Shown: positions 1-8,935 of the stretch, one piece after another
How positions within the stretch are numbered: position 1 is the first letter of the stretch
Layout: every line of letters begins with the position of its first letter
Source of the DNA: Streptomyces albogriseolus
GTDB lineage: Bacteria > Actinomycetota > Actinomycetes > Streptomycetales > Streptomycetaceae
Assembly (NCBI GenBank): GCA_014650475.1
Contig: BMVA01000011.1
Coordinates: 186,001 to 250,000 of the forward strand
DNA length: 64,000 bases
Direction: 5' to 3'
The notes under the pieces: generated by a model
What the model was told of the DNA's origin: nothing
The model's input: only the letters and a program-made list of their open reading frames with translations
The model's database searches: none
Position numbers and translations under genes: made by a program

Positions 1-1
1 C

Positions 2-379
2 GGACTGCTGCTGGTCTGGCTGTACGGGGTGATGGTGGTGGGCGCCGTGTCGCGCTCGGCCTACCAGATCGCCACCGAGTTCGACCGGGCGCCGCTCGCC
101 TACACGCTGTCCGCGCTGGCCGGCGTGGTCTACGGCTTCATCACCTACACGCTGGTGCGCGGCGGCGAGAAGGCCCGCAGGGCGGCGCTGGTGTGCTGCG
201 CCGCCGAGCTGGTGGGCGTGCTGACCGTCGGCACCTGGACGCTGGTGGAGCCGACCGCCTTCCCCGACGCCACCGTGTGGTCCGACTACGGGATGGGCTA
301 CCTGTTCATCCCGGTGCTGCTGCCGCTGACCGCCGTGTACTGGCTGCGCCGGGCGCGCGTCCAGGAGCCGGCCGCCTGA
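2..379 (+). CDS. Integral membrane protein, 5' truncated by the window edge
   Basis: The reading frame is open from the first bases of the window, so the true start probably lies upstream; the first ATG inside is at 29. The visible 125 residues carry about four hydrophobic helices: one at the very start, one around LAYTLSALAGVVYGF, one around AALVCCAAELVGVLTVG and one near YLFIPVLLPLTAVYWL. It ends with Arg-rich cytoplasmic-looking residues and TGA at 377-379. I recognise no enzymatic motif. It looks like a small conserved actinobacterial membrane protein of unknown function. The next gene is convergent, about 43 bases away. Confidence 0.75.
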   Translation, partial: GLLLVWLYGVMVVGAVSRSAYQIATEFDRAPLAYTLSALAGVVYGFITYTLVRGGEKARRAALVCCAAELVGVLTVGTWTLVEPTAFPDATVWSDYGMGYLFIPVLLPLTAVYWLRRARVQEPAA

Positions 380-422
380 CGGGCGGCCCGCCCCCTCGGG
401 CGGCCGCCCCTTCCGCCTCCGG

Positions 423-920
423 TCAGGCGGTCGTCGCGTACGTCTCCGCCTGCTTCTCCAGCACGATCATCGGTACGCCGTCGGCGCCGCGGGACGTGCC
501 CACGCGCTGGTAGCCGACCTTGCTGTAGAGGCTGAGGTTGCTCTCGCTGCGGTGACCGGCGTGCAGCCGGAAGGTGCGGGCGCCGCGCTCGCCGGCGAGG
601 GCGGACTCGGCGGCCTTGAGGAGCCGGGCGCCGATGCCGTGGCCCTGGAGGCGGGGGTGGACGCAGAGCTTGCCGATCGCGGCGGCGCCCTCCTCGGTGA
701 TCCTGCCGTGCACCGACCCGACGATCTCGTCGCCGAGGCGCGCGACGAACACGCAGTCCTGGGCGACCTCCTCGCGGACCGAGTCGAGGGTCTGGACCAG
801 GGGATCGATGCGGTAGTTGCCGTAGAGGGCCGCCTCGCTCTGGAAGCACAGGTACTGCAACCTGAAGATCTGCTCCGCGTCCTGCTCGGCCGCCGCAGAG
901 ATGGTCACGCTCATGCCCAT
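423..920 (-). CDS. GNAT-family N-acetyltransferase
   Basis: The 165-residue protein has the GNAT fold pattern: a central beta strand with hydrophobic residues (FVARLGDEIVGSVHG), then LCVHPRLQGHGIGARLL, which contains the acetyl-CoA pyrophosphate loop Q-x-x-G-x-G, and a C-terminal tyrosine segment (LYSKVGYQRVG). It should transfer an acetyl group from acetyl-CoA to an amine; the substrate cannot be read from sequence. I chose the ATG at 920 because GGGAGG lies about 9 bases upstream. An in-frame GTG at 941 is an alternative but would itself overlap that ribosome-binding site. Confidence 0.85.
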   Translation of the reverse strand: MGMSVTISAAAEQDAEQIFRLQYLCFQSEAALYGNYRIDPLVQTLDSVREEVAQDCVFVARLGDEIVGSVHGRITEEGAAAIGKLCVHPRLQGHGIGARLLKAAESALAGERGARTFRLHAGHRSESNLSLYSKVGYQRVGTSRGADGVPMIVLEKQAETYATTA

Positions 921-977
921 GTGCGCATGCCTCCCGCTCACCTGATCACCTGTCGTCCCTCACTCCTATCCCCGTCC

Positions 978-1526
978 TCAGCCCGTCGCAACCTCCGCCG
1001 CGAGTAAACGACGCAGACATCCCAGGCATCTGGAGCGTTCCGGGCCGAGACTGCCCTGTGAGATACCCAACTCCCCTGCGATTTCCCGGTATGTCGGATC
1101 GCGCGGGGACAGCAGCGCGGCGAGCAGACCGGGGCAGCGGCCGGGAAGCCGGCGCACCGCGTCGCGCAGGGCGCGGCGGTGGGCGGCGGCGAGCGCGAGC
1201 CGTTCCGGGTCGTGCCGGCCGGCGTCGGCGGGTTCGCAGGTCAGCGCCGTCTCGCGGCGGACGGTACGGCGGAAGCGGCGGGCCTCCGCGCGCACCGCGC
1301 GGCGCAGCCACAGCGGCGGGTCGGCGGGCGGTCCGTCACGGCGGAGCCGCTCGAGAAGCCGGAGCCAGACCGCCTGTTCCAGGTCGCCGGCCTCCGTGCC
1401 GCCGCCGGTCGTCTCGGCGGCGGCCTCGGCGGCGAGCAGCGGGCCGAGCAGGGCGATCAGGTCGCGCTCAGGGAGCGGAGCGCCCGCGGGCGGCGGGTCG
1501 TGGGTGGGGAGCGGGTCGGTTCTCAC
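978..1526 (-). CDS. Small ECF-like RNA polymerase sigma factor
   Basis: The 182-residue protein has a helical, Arg/Leu-rich N-terminal half resembling sigma region 2 (EQAVWLRLLERLRRDG, then LWLRRAVRAEARRFRRTV). Its C-terminal region 4-like helix-turn-helix is around YREIAGELGISQGSLGPER, with several Cys nearby. This suggests a minimal ECF-type sigma factor that would direct RNA polymerase to a small promoter set. No anti-sigma gene adjoins it. The GTG start at 1526 has no clear Shine-Dalgarno, so the N-terminus is uncertain. Region 2 conservation is weak, so a regulator that only borrows the region 4 helix-turn-helix is possible. Confidence 0.65.
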   Translation of the reverse strand: MRTDPLPTHDPPPAGAPLPERDLIALLGPLLAAEAAAETTGGGTEAGDLEQAVWLRLLERLRRDGPPADPPLWLRRAVRAEARRFRRTVRRETALTCEPADAGRHDPERLALAAAHRRALRDAVRRLPGRCPGLLAALLSPRDPTYREIAGELGISQGSLGPERSRCLGCLRRLLAAEVATG

Positions 1527-1540
1527 ACGCGCAACGACCC

Positions 1541-1572
1541 GTCCGCCCCGGGCGGGGTTGCCCGGGGCGGAC
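1541..1572 (-). terminator. Hairpin terminator after the glycerophosphodiesterase gene
   Basis: A perfect 13-bp inverted repeat, GTCCGCCCCGGGC and GCCCGGGGCGGAC, encloses a 6-base loop about 30 bases beyond the stop codon of the minus-strand gene. There is no T-run, which is common for Streptomyces terminators. Confidence 0.7.
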
Positions 1573-1601
1573 GTACCTCACCCCTTCCGGGGCGGTGCGG
1601 G

Positions 1602-2780
1602 TCAGGGGTTGACGAAGTCCTCGCGGGCCAGCAGCCCGGTGTCCGGGTGGTCGGTGAAGACGCCGTCGATGCCGGTGGCGAAGTAGGCGCGGTAGGCGCC
1701 GAAGACGTCGCCGTAGGCGTCGGGGTCGGCGCCCTCGCGGAACTCGGCGGGCAGGAAGGGGTTCTCGTTGCGCATCGTGTAGGGGTGCAGGATCAGGCCC
1801 GCGCGGTGGGCGTCCCGGACCAGGGTGGTGGGCTCGGTGAGCCGGCCCGCGGAGTCGCGCGGGATGATCAGGTTCAGGGTGGGGCCGATGCCCTGCGCGT
1901 AGGAGGCGATCTCCTTCAGGCCTTGGGGCGTGACGAGGTCGGCCGTGGTGCGCGGGTCGCCGGACTCGACGAAGTCCCAGGGGCGGCTGCCGGCGTCGGA
2001 CAGCAGCACCACCAGCGGGTTGTCCACGAGCTCGCGGAGGCGCTGGACACTGGTCGGCTCGAACGACTGCAGGATCACCGGGGAGTTCCTGCGGTCCTTG
2101 CCGTGCTTGCGCAGCAGTTTCGCCACCCGCTCCTCCAGGCCGAGGCCGAACGCGCGGAAGTAGGTGGGGTGCTTGAGCTCGGGGTAGATCCACACCTGCT
2201 TGCCGCGCTTGCGCGTCTGCTCGTCCTGCCAGCGCAGCACCTCCTCGAAGGTGGGGATCTCCCAGCGGCCGTCGTAGAGGGTGTTGTGCGGGCGGTTGGC
2301 GGGGATGCGCTCCACGGCGCGCAGCCGCTTGAGCTCGGCGAGCGTGAAGTCCTCGGTGAACCAGCCGGTGACCTGGACGCCGTCCAGCGTCTTGGTGGTG
2401 CGGCGGCCGGCGAACTCGGGGTGGTCGGCGACGTCGGTGGTGCCGCCGATCTCCGGCTCGTGGCGGCAGACGAGGTGGCCGTCCTTGGTGGGGACGAGGT
2501 CGCCGGCCTCGACGATGTCCGCGCCCATGTCGAGGGCGAGCTGGTACGAACCGAAGGTGTGCTCGGGCCGGTAGCCGCTGGCGCCGCGGTGACCGATGAC
2601 CGTCGGCACGGGCAGGCTGTCGAGGCCCCGGCCGCGTCCGTGCCCCTGCCCGGCGCCCCGGGCCGCGCGGGCTGGGCCGGCGAGCCCGAGGACGGTGCCG
2701 CCCGCACCGAGGACCGCCGCTCCGAGCACGGCCCGCCGGCCGGTCCCGCTCGCCTGTTCGTTCGACTCCGGTGTCGCCAT
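1602..2780 (-). CDS. Secreted glycerophosphodiester phosphodiesterase (Tat substrate)
   Basis: The 392-residue protein begins with a Tat-type signal: a twin arginine in GTGRRAVLG, a hydrophobic stretch rich in Ala, Gly, Leu and Val, then Ala-rich cleavage residues. The mature part opens with the GDPD signature VIGHRGASGYRPEHTF, followed by an acidic metal-binding segment (DIVEAGDLVPTKDGHLV) and RHEPEIGGTTDV. It should hydrolyse glycerophosphodiesters outside the cell to glycerol-3-phosphate and an alcohol, recovering phosphate and glycerol from lipids. The start at 2780 is fixed by AGGAGG about 7 bases upstream. A long intergenic region separates it from the divergent acyltransferase gene. 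Confidence 0.92.
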   Translation of the reverse strand: MATPESNEQASGTGRRAVLGAAVLGAGGTVLGLAGPARAARGAGQGHGRGRGLDSLPVPTVIGHRGASGYRPEHTFGSYQLALDMGADIVEAGDLVPTKDGHLVCRHEPEIGGTTDVADHPEFAGRRTTKTLDGVQVTGWFTEDFTLAELKRLRAVERIPANRPHNTLYDGRWEIPTFEEVLRWQDEQTRKRGKQVWIYPELKHPTYFRAFGLGLEERVAKLLRKHGKDRRNSPVILQSFEPTSVQRLRELVDNPLVVLLSDAGSRPWDFVESGDPRTTADLVTPQGLKEIASYAQGIGPTLNLIIPRDSAGRLTEPTTLVRDAHRAGLILHPYTMRNENPFLPAEFREGADPDAYGDVFGAYRAYFATGIDGVFTDHPDTGLLAREDFVNP

Positions 2781-3193
2781 GAACGCCTCCTGTGTCGGCT
2801 GGTGCGGTGCGGGCCGATCGTAGGTGCGCCCGGTTGACGCACGGGAGACCTCGGGCCGAACACACGGGTGATGTCGTATGACGTACGCCCCTCCTCCGGA
2901 TGACGTACGTCTGTCGTATTCCGGTGGTGGTGTGACGGAGCGTCCGGTTCGTACCGGCGGGCGCGGGTACCCGGGCGGGGCGCGGGTCCGGGCGAGCCGC
3001 GTCACAGCGTGACGGCCGTGTTGCGCGCCACCCGCGGGCGCGGCCGCGCAGGTGAACCAGGGTCAAGAGTCCGTAAGACCTCGGTTAACTGCCACGAGCC
3101 CGATGTGCGCGACTCCCCGGACCGCGAGTAATGTCCTCACCTGCACAGACTCATACGGCATTCATCGACGTCCGCTTCCCACCGGAGGGCCCG
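2781..3193. other. Divergent intergenic region with paired direct repeats
   Basis: About 410 bases lie between the divergent phosphodiesterase and acyltransferase genes. Two copies of ATGACGTACG (2878-2887 and 2900-2909) are 22 bp apart, and TGTCGTAT occurs at 2872-2879 and 2912-2919, on the outer side of each. A short inverted repeat, CGTCAC-agc-GTGACG, is at 3000-3014. A lone GGTGAACC at 3051-3058 resembles half of a PHO box but has no partner at the 11-bp spacing. I see no convincing gene here. Confidence 0.55.
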
Positions 3194-3868
3194 TTGTCCC
3201 GCTTCGCGCTCATCAAGGCAGTGCTCGGTCCGATCATGCGCCTGATGTTCCGCCCACGGGTGGAGGGCGCGGAGCACATCCCGGGCGACGGTCCGGTGAT
3301 CCTGGCCGGCAACCACCTCACGTTCATCGACTCGATGATCCTGCCGCTCGTGTGCGACCGGCAGGTCTTCTTCATCGGCAAGGACGAGTACGTCACCGGC
3401 AAGGGCCTCAAGGGGCGGCTGATGGCGTGGTTCTTCACCGGCGTCGGCATGATCCCCGTGGACCGCGACGGCGGCCGGGGCGGTGTGGCCGCGCTGATGA
3501 CCGGGCGCCGGGTGCTGGAGGAGGGCAACGTCTTCGGGATCTACCCGGAGGGCACCCGCTCCCCCGACGGCCGCCTCTACCGCGGCCGCACCGGCATCGC
3601 CCGGCTGACGCTGATGACGGGCGCGCCGGTGGTGCCGTTCGCGATGATCGGCACGGACAAGCTGCAGCCGGGCGGGGCGGGGCTGCCCCGCCCCGGGCGG
3701 GTCACCGTCCGGTTCGGTGAGGCGATGGAGTTCTCCCGCTACGAGGGGATGGACCGCGACCGGTACGTGCTGCGGGCGGTCACCGACTCGGTGATGACGG
3801 AGGTCATGCGGCTGTCGGGGCAGGAGTACGTGGACATGTACGCCAGCAAGGCGAAGGAAGCTGCCTAG
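3194..3868 (+). CDS. 1-acyl-sn-glycerol-3-phosphate acyltransferase (PlsC family)
   Basis: The protein has the acyltransferase motif H-x4-D in GNHLTFIDSM, followed by the glycerophosphate-binding motif YPEGTRSPDG and a later block around GAPVVPFAMIG. This is the PlsC/LPLAT family, which adds a fatty acyl chain to lysophosphatidate in membrane phospholipid synthesis at the cytoplasmic membrane. I chose a TTG start at 3194 because GGAGGG lies 4 bases upstream and the conserved family sequence begins at SRFALIKAVLGP; this gives 224 residues. An ATG at 3131 would add 21 residues but lacks a ribosome-binding site. Confidence 0.9.
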   Translation: MSRFALIKAVLGPIMRLMFRPRVEGAEHIPGDGPVILAGNHLTFIDSMILPLVCDRQVFFIGKDEYVTGKGLKGRLMAWFFTGVGMIPVDRDGGRGGVAALMTGRRVLEEGNVFGIYPEGTRSPDGRLYRGRTGIARLTLMTGAPVVPFAMIGTDKLQPGGAGLPRPGRVTVRFGEAMEFSRYEGMDRDRYVLRAVTDSVMTEVMRLSGQEYVDMYASKAKEAA

Positions 3869-3889
3869 TCGGGCAGCGTTCCTTTCCGG

Positions 3890-3924
3890 CGGGCGCCGGT
3901 GGAGCTCTGCTCCGTCGGCGCCCG
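3890..3924 (+). terminator. Hairpin after the acyltransferase gene
   Basis: The inverted repeat CGGGCGCCG and CGGCGCCCG encloses a loop that itself contains GGAGC/GCTCC, 22 bases beyond the acyltransferase stop. It lies between convergent genes and may act in both directions. Confidence 0.6.
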
Positions 3925-3950
3925 TCGCCGTTTCGGGGTCCCTGCGGACG

Positions 3951-3990
3951 GGTGGGGGCTTGGCGCGCAGTTCCCCGCGCCCCTCAAGGG
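3951..3990. repeat. Dispersed intergenic repeat, copy 1
   Basis: This contains CGCGCAGTTCCCCGCGCCCC followed by TCAAGGG, one of five related copies in this window (others near 7291, 7361, 15720 and 41158). It sits in the convergent gap between the acyltransferase and the efflux gene. Core halves GCGC and GCGC can pair around GGGGAACT. Confidence 0.7.
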
Positions 3991-4029
3991 TTTTCGGGGG
4001 GCCGGGTGCGCAGGTGTCCGCGGGTCCTG

Positions 4030-5553
4030 TCAGGTGTTGTCCAGCCGTTGGTGCTTCAGCATGAACCACGCTGCCGCCGAGGCTGCCAGGAGGACCGTCG
4101 CCCCTGCGCCCGCTGCCAGGGTCAGGCCGTTGACGAAGGCCTCGCGGGCCGCGTCGAGCATGGGCTCCGCCGTGGCGGGGGGCATGTGGGTCGCCGCTTC
4201 CACCGCGCTGCCCAGGGATTCGTGGGCGGCGGGTGGGGTGCCCTGGGGGGCGGGGAAGTTCCGGTAGACGCCTGTGACGATCGAGCCCAGGACGGCGATG
4301 CCCAGGGCCGCGCCCAGTTCGTAGGCCGTCTCGGAGACGGCGGAGGCCGCGCCCGCCTGTTCCTTGGGGACGCTGGAGAGGATCACGTCCGCGGTCACCG
4401 TGAAGGAGAAGCCCGCGCCCGCGCCGACCACCAGGAGGGCCGTGCCGAGCAGGGGGTAGCCGGTGGACTGGCCGATGACGGTGAGGGCGGCCAGGGCCAG
4501 GCCGATGGCCGCCAGGCCCCCGGCGACGACCGAGCGCACCGAGAAGCGGCGGGCGGTCCGGCCGGCGAGCAGGCCGGCCGCCACCGCGCCGATCGCGGCG
4601 GGCAGTTCGGCGAGACCGGCCTCGAACGGGCGTCGGCCCTGGACCAGTTGCAGGTACTGGGAGAGGAAGAGGACCAGGCCGGACAGGCCGAGGACGGTGA
4701 GGAGGTCGGCGAGCACCGCTCCGCTGAATCCCCTGCTGCGGAACAGCCGCATGTCCAGGAGGGGCTTCGGGAGGGCCAGCTGGCGGCGGACGAACAGGTA
4801 CAGGGCCGTCGCGCCCAGCAGGCCTGCCGCGAGGGCGGACGCGCCGAGGCCGTGGCTCGCGGTCTCCTTCACCGCGTAGACCACGCCGATCATGCCGGCC
4901 AGGGAGAGGGCCACGCTCGTGAGGTCCCACGGGCCCGGTTCGGGGGTGCGGGACTCCGGGAGGAGCTTGATGCCGACGACCACCAGGACCGCCATGACCG
5001 GCAGGTTGATCAGGAAGACCGAGCCCCACCAGAAGTGCTCCAGCAGCAGTCCGCCGAGAATCGGTCCGACCGCCGTGCCGGCGGAGGCGGTCGCGCCCCA
5101 GATGCCGATGGCGAGACTGCGCTCGCGCGGGTCGTGGAAGAGGTTGCGGATCAGCGCGAGGGTGGCCGGCATCAGCGTGGCCCCGGCGACGCCGAGCAGG
5201 GCGCGCGCCGCGATCATCACCTCGGGCGTGTGCGCGTAGGCGTTGAGCACGGAGACCAGGCCGAACGCGGCGGCGCCGTACAGCAGGATCCGCTTGCGGC
5301 CGATGCGGTCGCCGAGGCTGCCCATCGACACCAGCAGTCCGGCGAGCACGAAGGAGTAGACGTCGCCGATCCACAGCAGCTGGGAGCCGGTGGGCGCGAG
5401 GTCCTCGCTGATGTACGGGGTGGCGAGGCCGAGGACGGTCGCGTCGACGGCCACCAGCAGGACGGCGAGCACGAGGACCGACAGGGCGAGCCAGCGGCCG
5501 GGGCGGCGCGCCGTCTCCTCGGCCGGGGTCTCCTGCCGTATGGCGCTGGTCAT
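4030..5553 (-). CDS. MFS drug-efflux transporter, DHA2 (14-helix) type
   Basis: The 507-residue protein has about 14 membrane helices. The loop after helix 2 holds the MFS motif GDRIGRKRILLYG, helix 1 ends near VDATVLGLATPYI, and a motif C-like glycine-rich helix is at GATASAGTAVGPILGG. This is the proton-driven DHA2 family (EmrB/QacA type), which exports hydrophobic drugs or dyes. Its ATG overlaps the stop of the upstream TetR gene by 4 bases (ATGA), so the two are translationally coupled. AAGGAA provides the ribosome-binding site. The substrate is unknown; the coupled repressor suggests induction by the exported compound. Confidence 0.92.
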   Translation of the reverse strand: MTSAIRQETPAEETARRPGRWLALSVLVLAVLLVAVDATVLGLATPYISEDLAPTGSQLLWIGDVYSFVLAGLLVSMGSLGDRIGRKRILLYGAAAFGLVSVLNAYAHTPEVMIAARALLGVAGATLMPATLALIRNLFHDPRERSLAIGIWGATASAGTAVGPILGGLLLEHFWWGSVFLINLPVMAVLVVVGIKLLPESRTPEPGPWDLTSVALSLAGMIGVVYAVKETASHGLGASALAAGLLGATALYLFVRRQLALPKPLLDMRLFRSRGFSGAVLADLLTVLGLSGLVLFLSQYLQLVQGRRPFEAGLAELPAAIGAVAAGLLAGRTARRFSVRSVVAGGLAAIGLALAALTVIGQSTGYPLLGTALLVVGAGAGFSFTVTADVILSSVPKEQAGAASAVSETAYELGAALGIAVLGSIVTGVYRNFPAPQGTPPAAHESLGSAVEAATHMPPATAEPMLDAAREAFVNGLTLAAGAGATVLLAASAAAWFMLKHQRLDNT

Positions 5554-6119
5554 GATTCCTTCCTTGCCGCCGGTTCCGCCGGGCGTCGTACGCCGCCGAG
5601 CAGCAGCTCGACGATCATGTGGGTGAAGTCCTTGGGGGCGACCCGGCCCTCGGCGACCGCCCAGGCGGCGGAGGCGAGCAGGCCGTAGAGGGCCTCGGTG
5701 AGCCAGGCCGGGGTGAGGTCGATGCGGAACTCGCCGCTCGACTGGCCGCGCCGGAAGAGCGTGGCGACGCTCTCGTCGATCCTCGCCCAGCCCTCGTTCT
5801 GCTCCTCGCCCTCGAAGAGCTGGTTCTCGGAGTAGAGGAAGGCGAGCAGGCCCGCGTGCGGTTCGATCTCGGCGACCAGGCGCCGTACGGCGTCGGTGGC
5901 GGGGCCCTCGTCGGTGCGGGCGGCGGCGAGGGCGGCCTCGCACTCGGCGATGCCCAGCGCCTCCAGGGCGCGGACCAGCGCGTCCCGGCCGGCGAACTGC
6001 CGGTGCAGGGTGGCGCGGCTGATCCCTGCGGCCCTGGCGACCTCGTCCATGGTCGCGGTGGATTTGCGGGTCAGCAGGGCCGCGGCGCTGCGCAGCACGT
6101 GGTCTCGGTCGACAGCCAT
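5550..6119 (-). CDS. TetR-family repressor of the coupled efflux gene
   Basis: The 189-residue protein has a typical N-terminal TetR DNA-binding domain: STATMDEVARAAGISRATLHRQFAGRDALVRAL contains the helix-turn-helix within residues 20-55. The C-terminal all-helical half would bind a ligand and dimerise. It is first in a two-gene unit with the DHA2 efflux pump. The start at 6119 fits a leaderless mRNA: TACCGT (6131 to 6126 on this strand) lies exactly 6 bases before the ATG. A perfect palindrome just upstream is the likely autoregulatory operator. Two upstream in-frame ATGs (6146, 6170) would place the operator inside the gene and are less likely. Confidence 0.92.
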   Translation of the reverse strand: MAVDRDHVLRSAAALLTRKSTATMDEVARAAGISRATLHRQFAGRDALVRALEALGIAECEAALAAARTDEGPATDAVRRLVAEIEPHAGLLAFLYSENQLFEGEEQNEGWARIDESVATLFRRGQSSGEFRIDLTPAWLTEALYGLLASAAWAVAEGRVAPKDFTHMIVELLLGGVRRPAEPAARKES

Positions 6120-6125
6120 GAGACG

Positions 6126-6176
6126 ACGGTACCGCACGTGAGACATTCTTGTCTCATGCGGAGTATGCATGTCTCA
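6126..6176 (-). promoter_or_regulatory. Promoter and TetR operator of the efflux operon
   Basis: The perfect palindrome TGAGACATTCTTGTCTCA (6139-6156, 7-bp arms around 4 bases) covers the -35/spacer region of a promoter whose -10 is TACCGT at 6126-6131. A third TGTCTCA half-site is at 6170-6176, 20 bp from the one at 6150-6156. The geometry is that of a TetR operator, so the repressor probably controls both itself and the pump. Confidence 0.75.
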
Positions 6177-6201
6177 CGGATGGGGCAGGGGGCCGCGGCG
6201 G

Positions 6202-7179
6202 TCAGTGCCAGGGCAGGGCGCCTCGGTGCTGCCAGTACGTCTCGGGGGTTTCCGCCAGCGGCTCCAGGCGGGCGAGCTGGTCGTCGGTGAGGTCGACGGC
6301 CGCCGCGTGCAGGTTGGAGGTCAGCTGGAGGACCGTCGCCGCGCCGGACAGGACGACGCCCGTCCACGGTTGGCGCAGGACGGCCGCGAGGGCGACGGCG
6401 TCGCAGCCCAGGCCCGTCTCCTCGGCCACGGCGCGCAGCGGCTCGGGGGCGTGCGGTGCGGCCAGGCGGCCGTTGGCCATGCCCTCCTTCACGATCACCG
6501 TGAGTCCGGCGTCGTGGGCCTCGGCCAGTGCGGTGCCCGCGGAGGTCTCCAGGACGTTGTAGGTGGACTGGACCGCGCGGAAGAGGGGTTCGCCGTCGAC
6601 GGTGACGGCGAGGGCCGCGCGGATGGCGTCCGCCTGGCGGGGGCCGCTGGTGGAGAAGCCGACGGTCACGCCCTGTGCCGCCGCCTCGGCGAGGCGGGCG
6701 TGCAGGTCCTTGTCGGTGAGGGCCGGGCTGTCCGGGGTGACCGAGTGGATCTGGTAGAGGTCGAGGCGGTCGCCGAGGATCGCGCCGGTCTCGGCACGCT
6801 GGCGTTCGTACGCGGCGAGGGAGTGGTCCTTGACCTCGTGACACTCCGCGTCGGTGGTCCAATCGGCTGTGTAGGTGTAGCCCCACTTGCTGCCGACGAC
6901 CACGTCGGCGGCGTCGGGGCGGCTCTTCAGCCAGTCCGCGAGGAACTCCTCGCTGCGGCCGTAGGAGCGGGCCGCGTCGATGTAGCGGACGCCTTGGGCG
7001 TAGGCGGCGTCGAGGAGTTCGTGGGTGCGGGTGCGGAGGTTCTCGACCGTGCGGTCGTCGTCCTCGCCGAGGTCGGCGGCCCGGTCGAGGGTGATGTAGC
7101 CGGGGCGGCCCACCGCGGCGAGGCCCAGGCCCAGGTGGGCGGTGGGGGTGGTGGCGGTGGCCAGGCGGGAGAAGGGCAT
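6202..7179 (-). CDS. Aldo/keto reductase
   Basis: The 325-residue protein has an AKR-type barrel pattern: a start with LGLGLAAVGRPGYI, the catalytic-tyrosine region YAQGVRYIDAARSYGRSEEFL (Asp and Tyr of the tetrad), a catalytic-lysine region near VVVGSKWGY, and DLYQIHSV with the conserved His. It should reduce aldehydes or ketones with NADPH. This class often acts on sugars or xenobiotic carbonyls; the substrate is not readable. The start at 7179 has GGAG about 5-8 bases upstream. It lies just upstream of the TetR/efflux unit on the same strand but has its own spacing, so joint transcription is uncertain. Confidence 0.88.
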   Translation of the reverse strand: MPFSRLATATTPTAHLGLGLAAVGRPGYITLDRAADLGEDDDRTVENLRTRTHELLDAAYAQGVRYIDAARSYGRSEEFLADWLKSRPDAADVVVGSKWGYTYTADWTTDAECHEVKDHSLAAYERQRAETGAILGDRLDLYQIHSVTPDSPALTDKDLHARLAEAAAQGVTVGFSTSGPRQADAIRAALAVTVDGEPLFRAVQSTYNVLETSAGTALAEAHDAGLTVIVKEGMANGRLAAPHAPEPLRAVAEETGLGCDAVALAAVLRQPWTGVVLSGAATVLQLTSNLHAAAVDLTDDQLARLEPLAETPETYWQHRGALPWH

Positions 7180-7290
7180 GTCGGCTCCGTCGGTCGGCTC
7201 CGGTTCGGCGGTGCCCAACGTAACCCGCTTTGCGGGTTCGTTCTCGCCTGAGCGGTCGGGTGGTGCCGGCGTGCGGCGGTACGCGGGTTC

Positions 7291-7392
7291 GCCGCGCAGT
7301 TCCCCGCGCCCCTGAAGGGGCGTTCCCTCCGGGGCGCGGTGCGTGCGGCGCCCCGAAGGGGCGCCGCGCAGTCCCCGCGCCCCTTCGGGGCG
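7291..7392. repeat. Dispersed intergenic repeat, copies 2 and 3 in tandem
   Basis: Two versions of the window-wide repeat lie 70 bp apart: CCGCGCAGTTCCCCGCGCCCC at 7292-7312, then CCGCGCAGTCCCCGCGCCCC at 7364-7383, each followed by a short CCTT/GGGG hairpin. They fill the gap downstream of argH and may form its transcription end. Confidence 0.7.
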
Positions 7393-7398
7393 CTTCGC

Positions 7399-8901
<1,503 letters not shown>

Positions 8902-8935
8902 CTAGTGCGTGTGAGGGGTCGTCAGGCGCTGCGGC

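Noticed and set aside
1179-2837. Plus-strand open frame opposite the sigma-like and phosphodiesterase genes
   Set aside because: Spans two genes and a terminator, with low-complexity residues.
3051-3058. PHO-box-like GGTGAACC near the phosphodiesterase gene
   Set aside because: Only one heptamer; no second unit at the 11-bp spacing a PhoP site needs.
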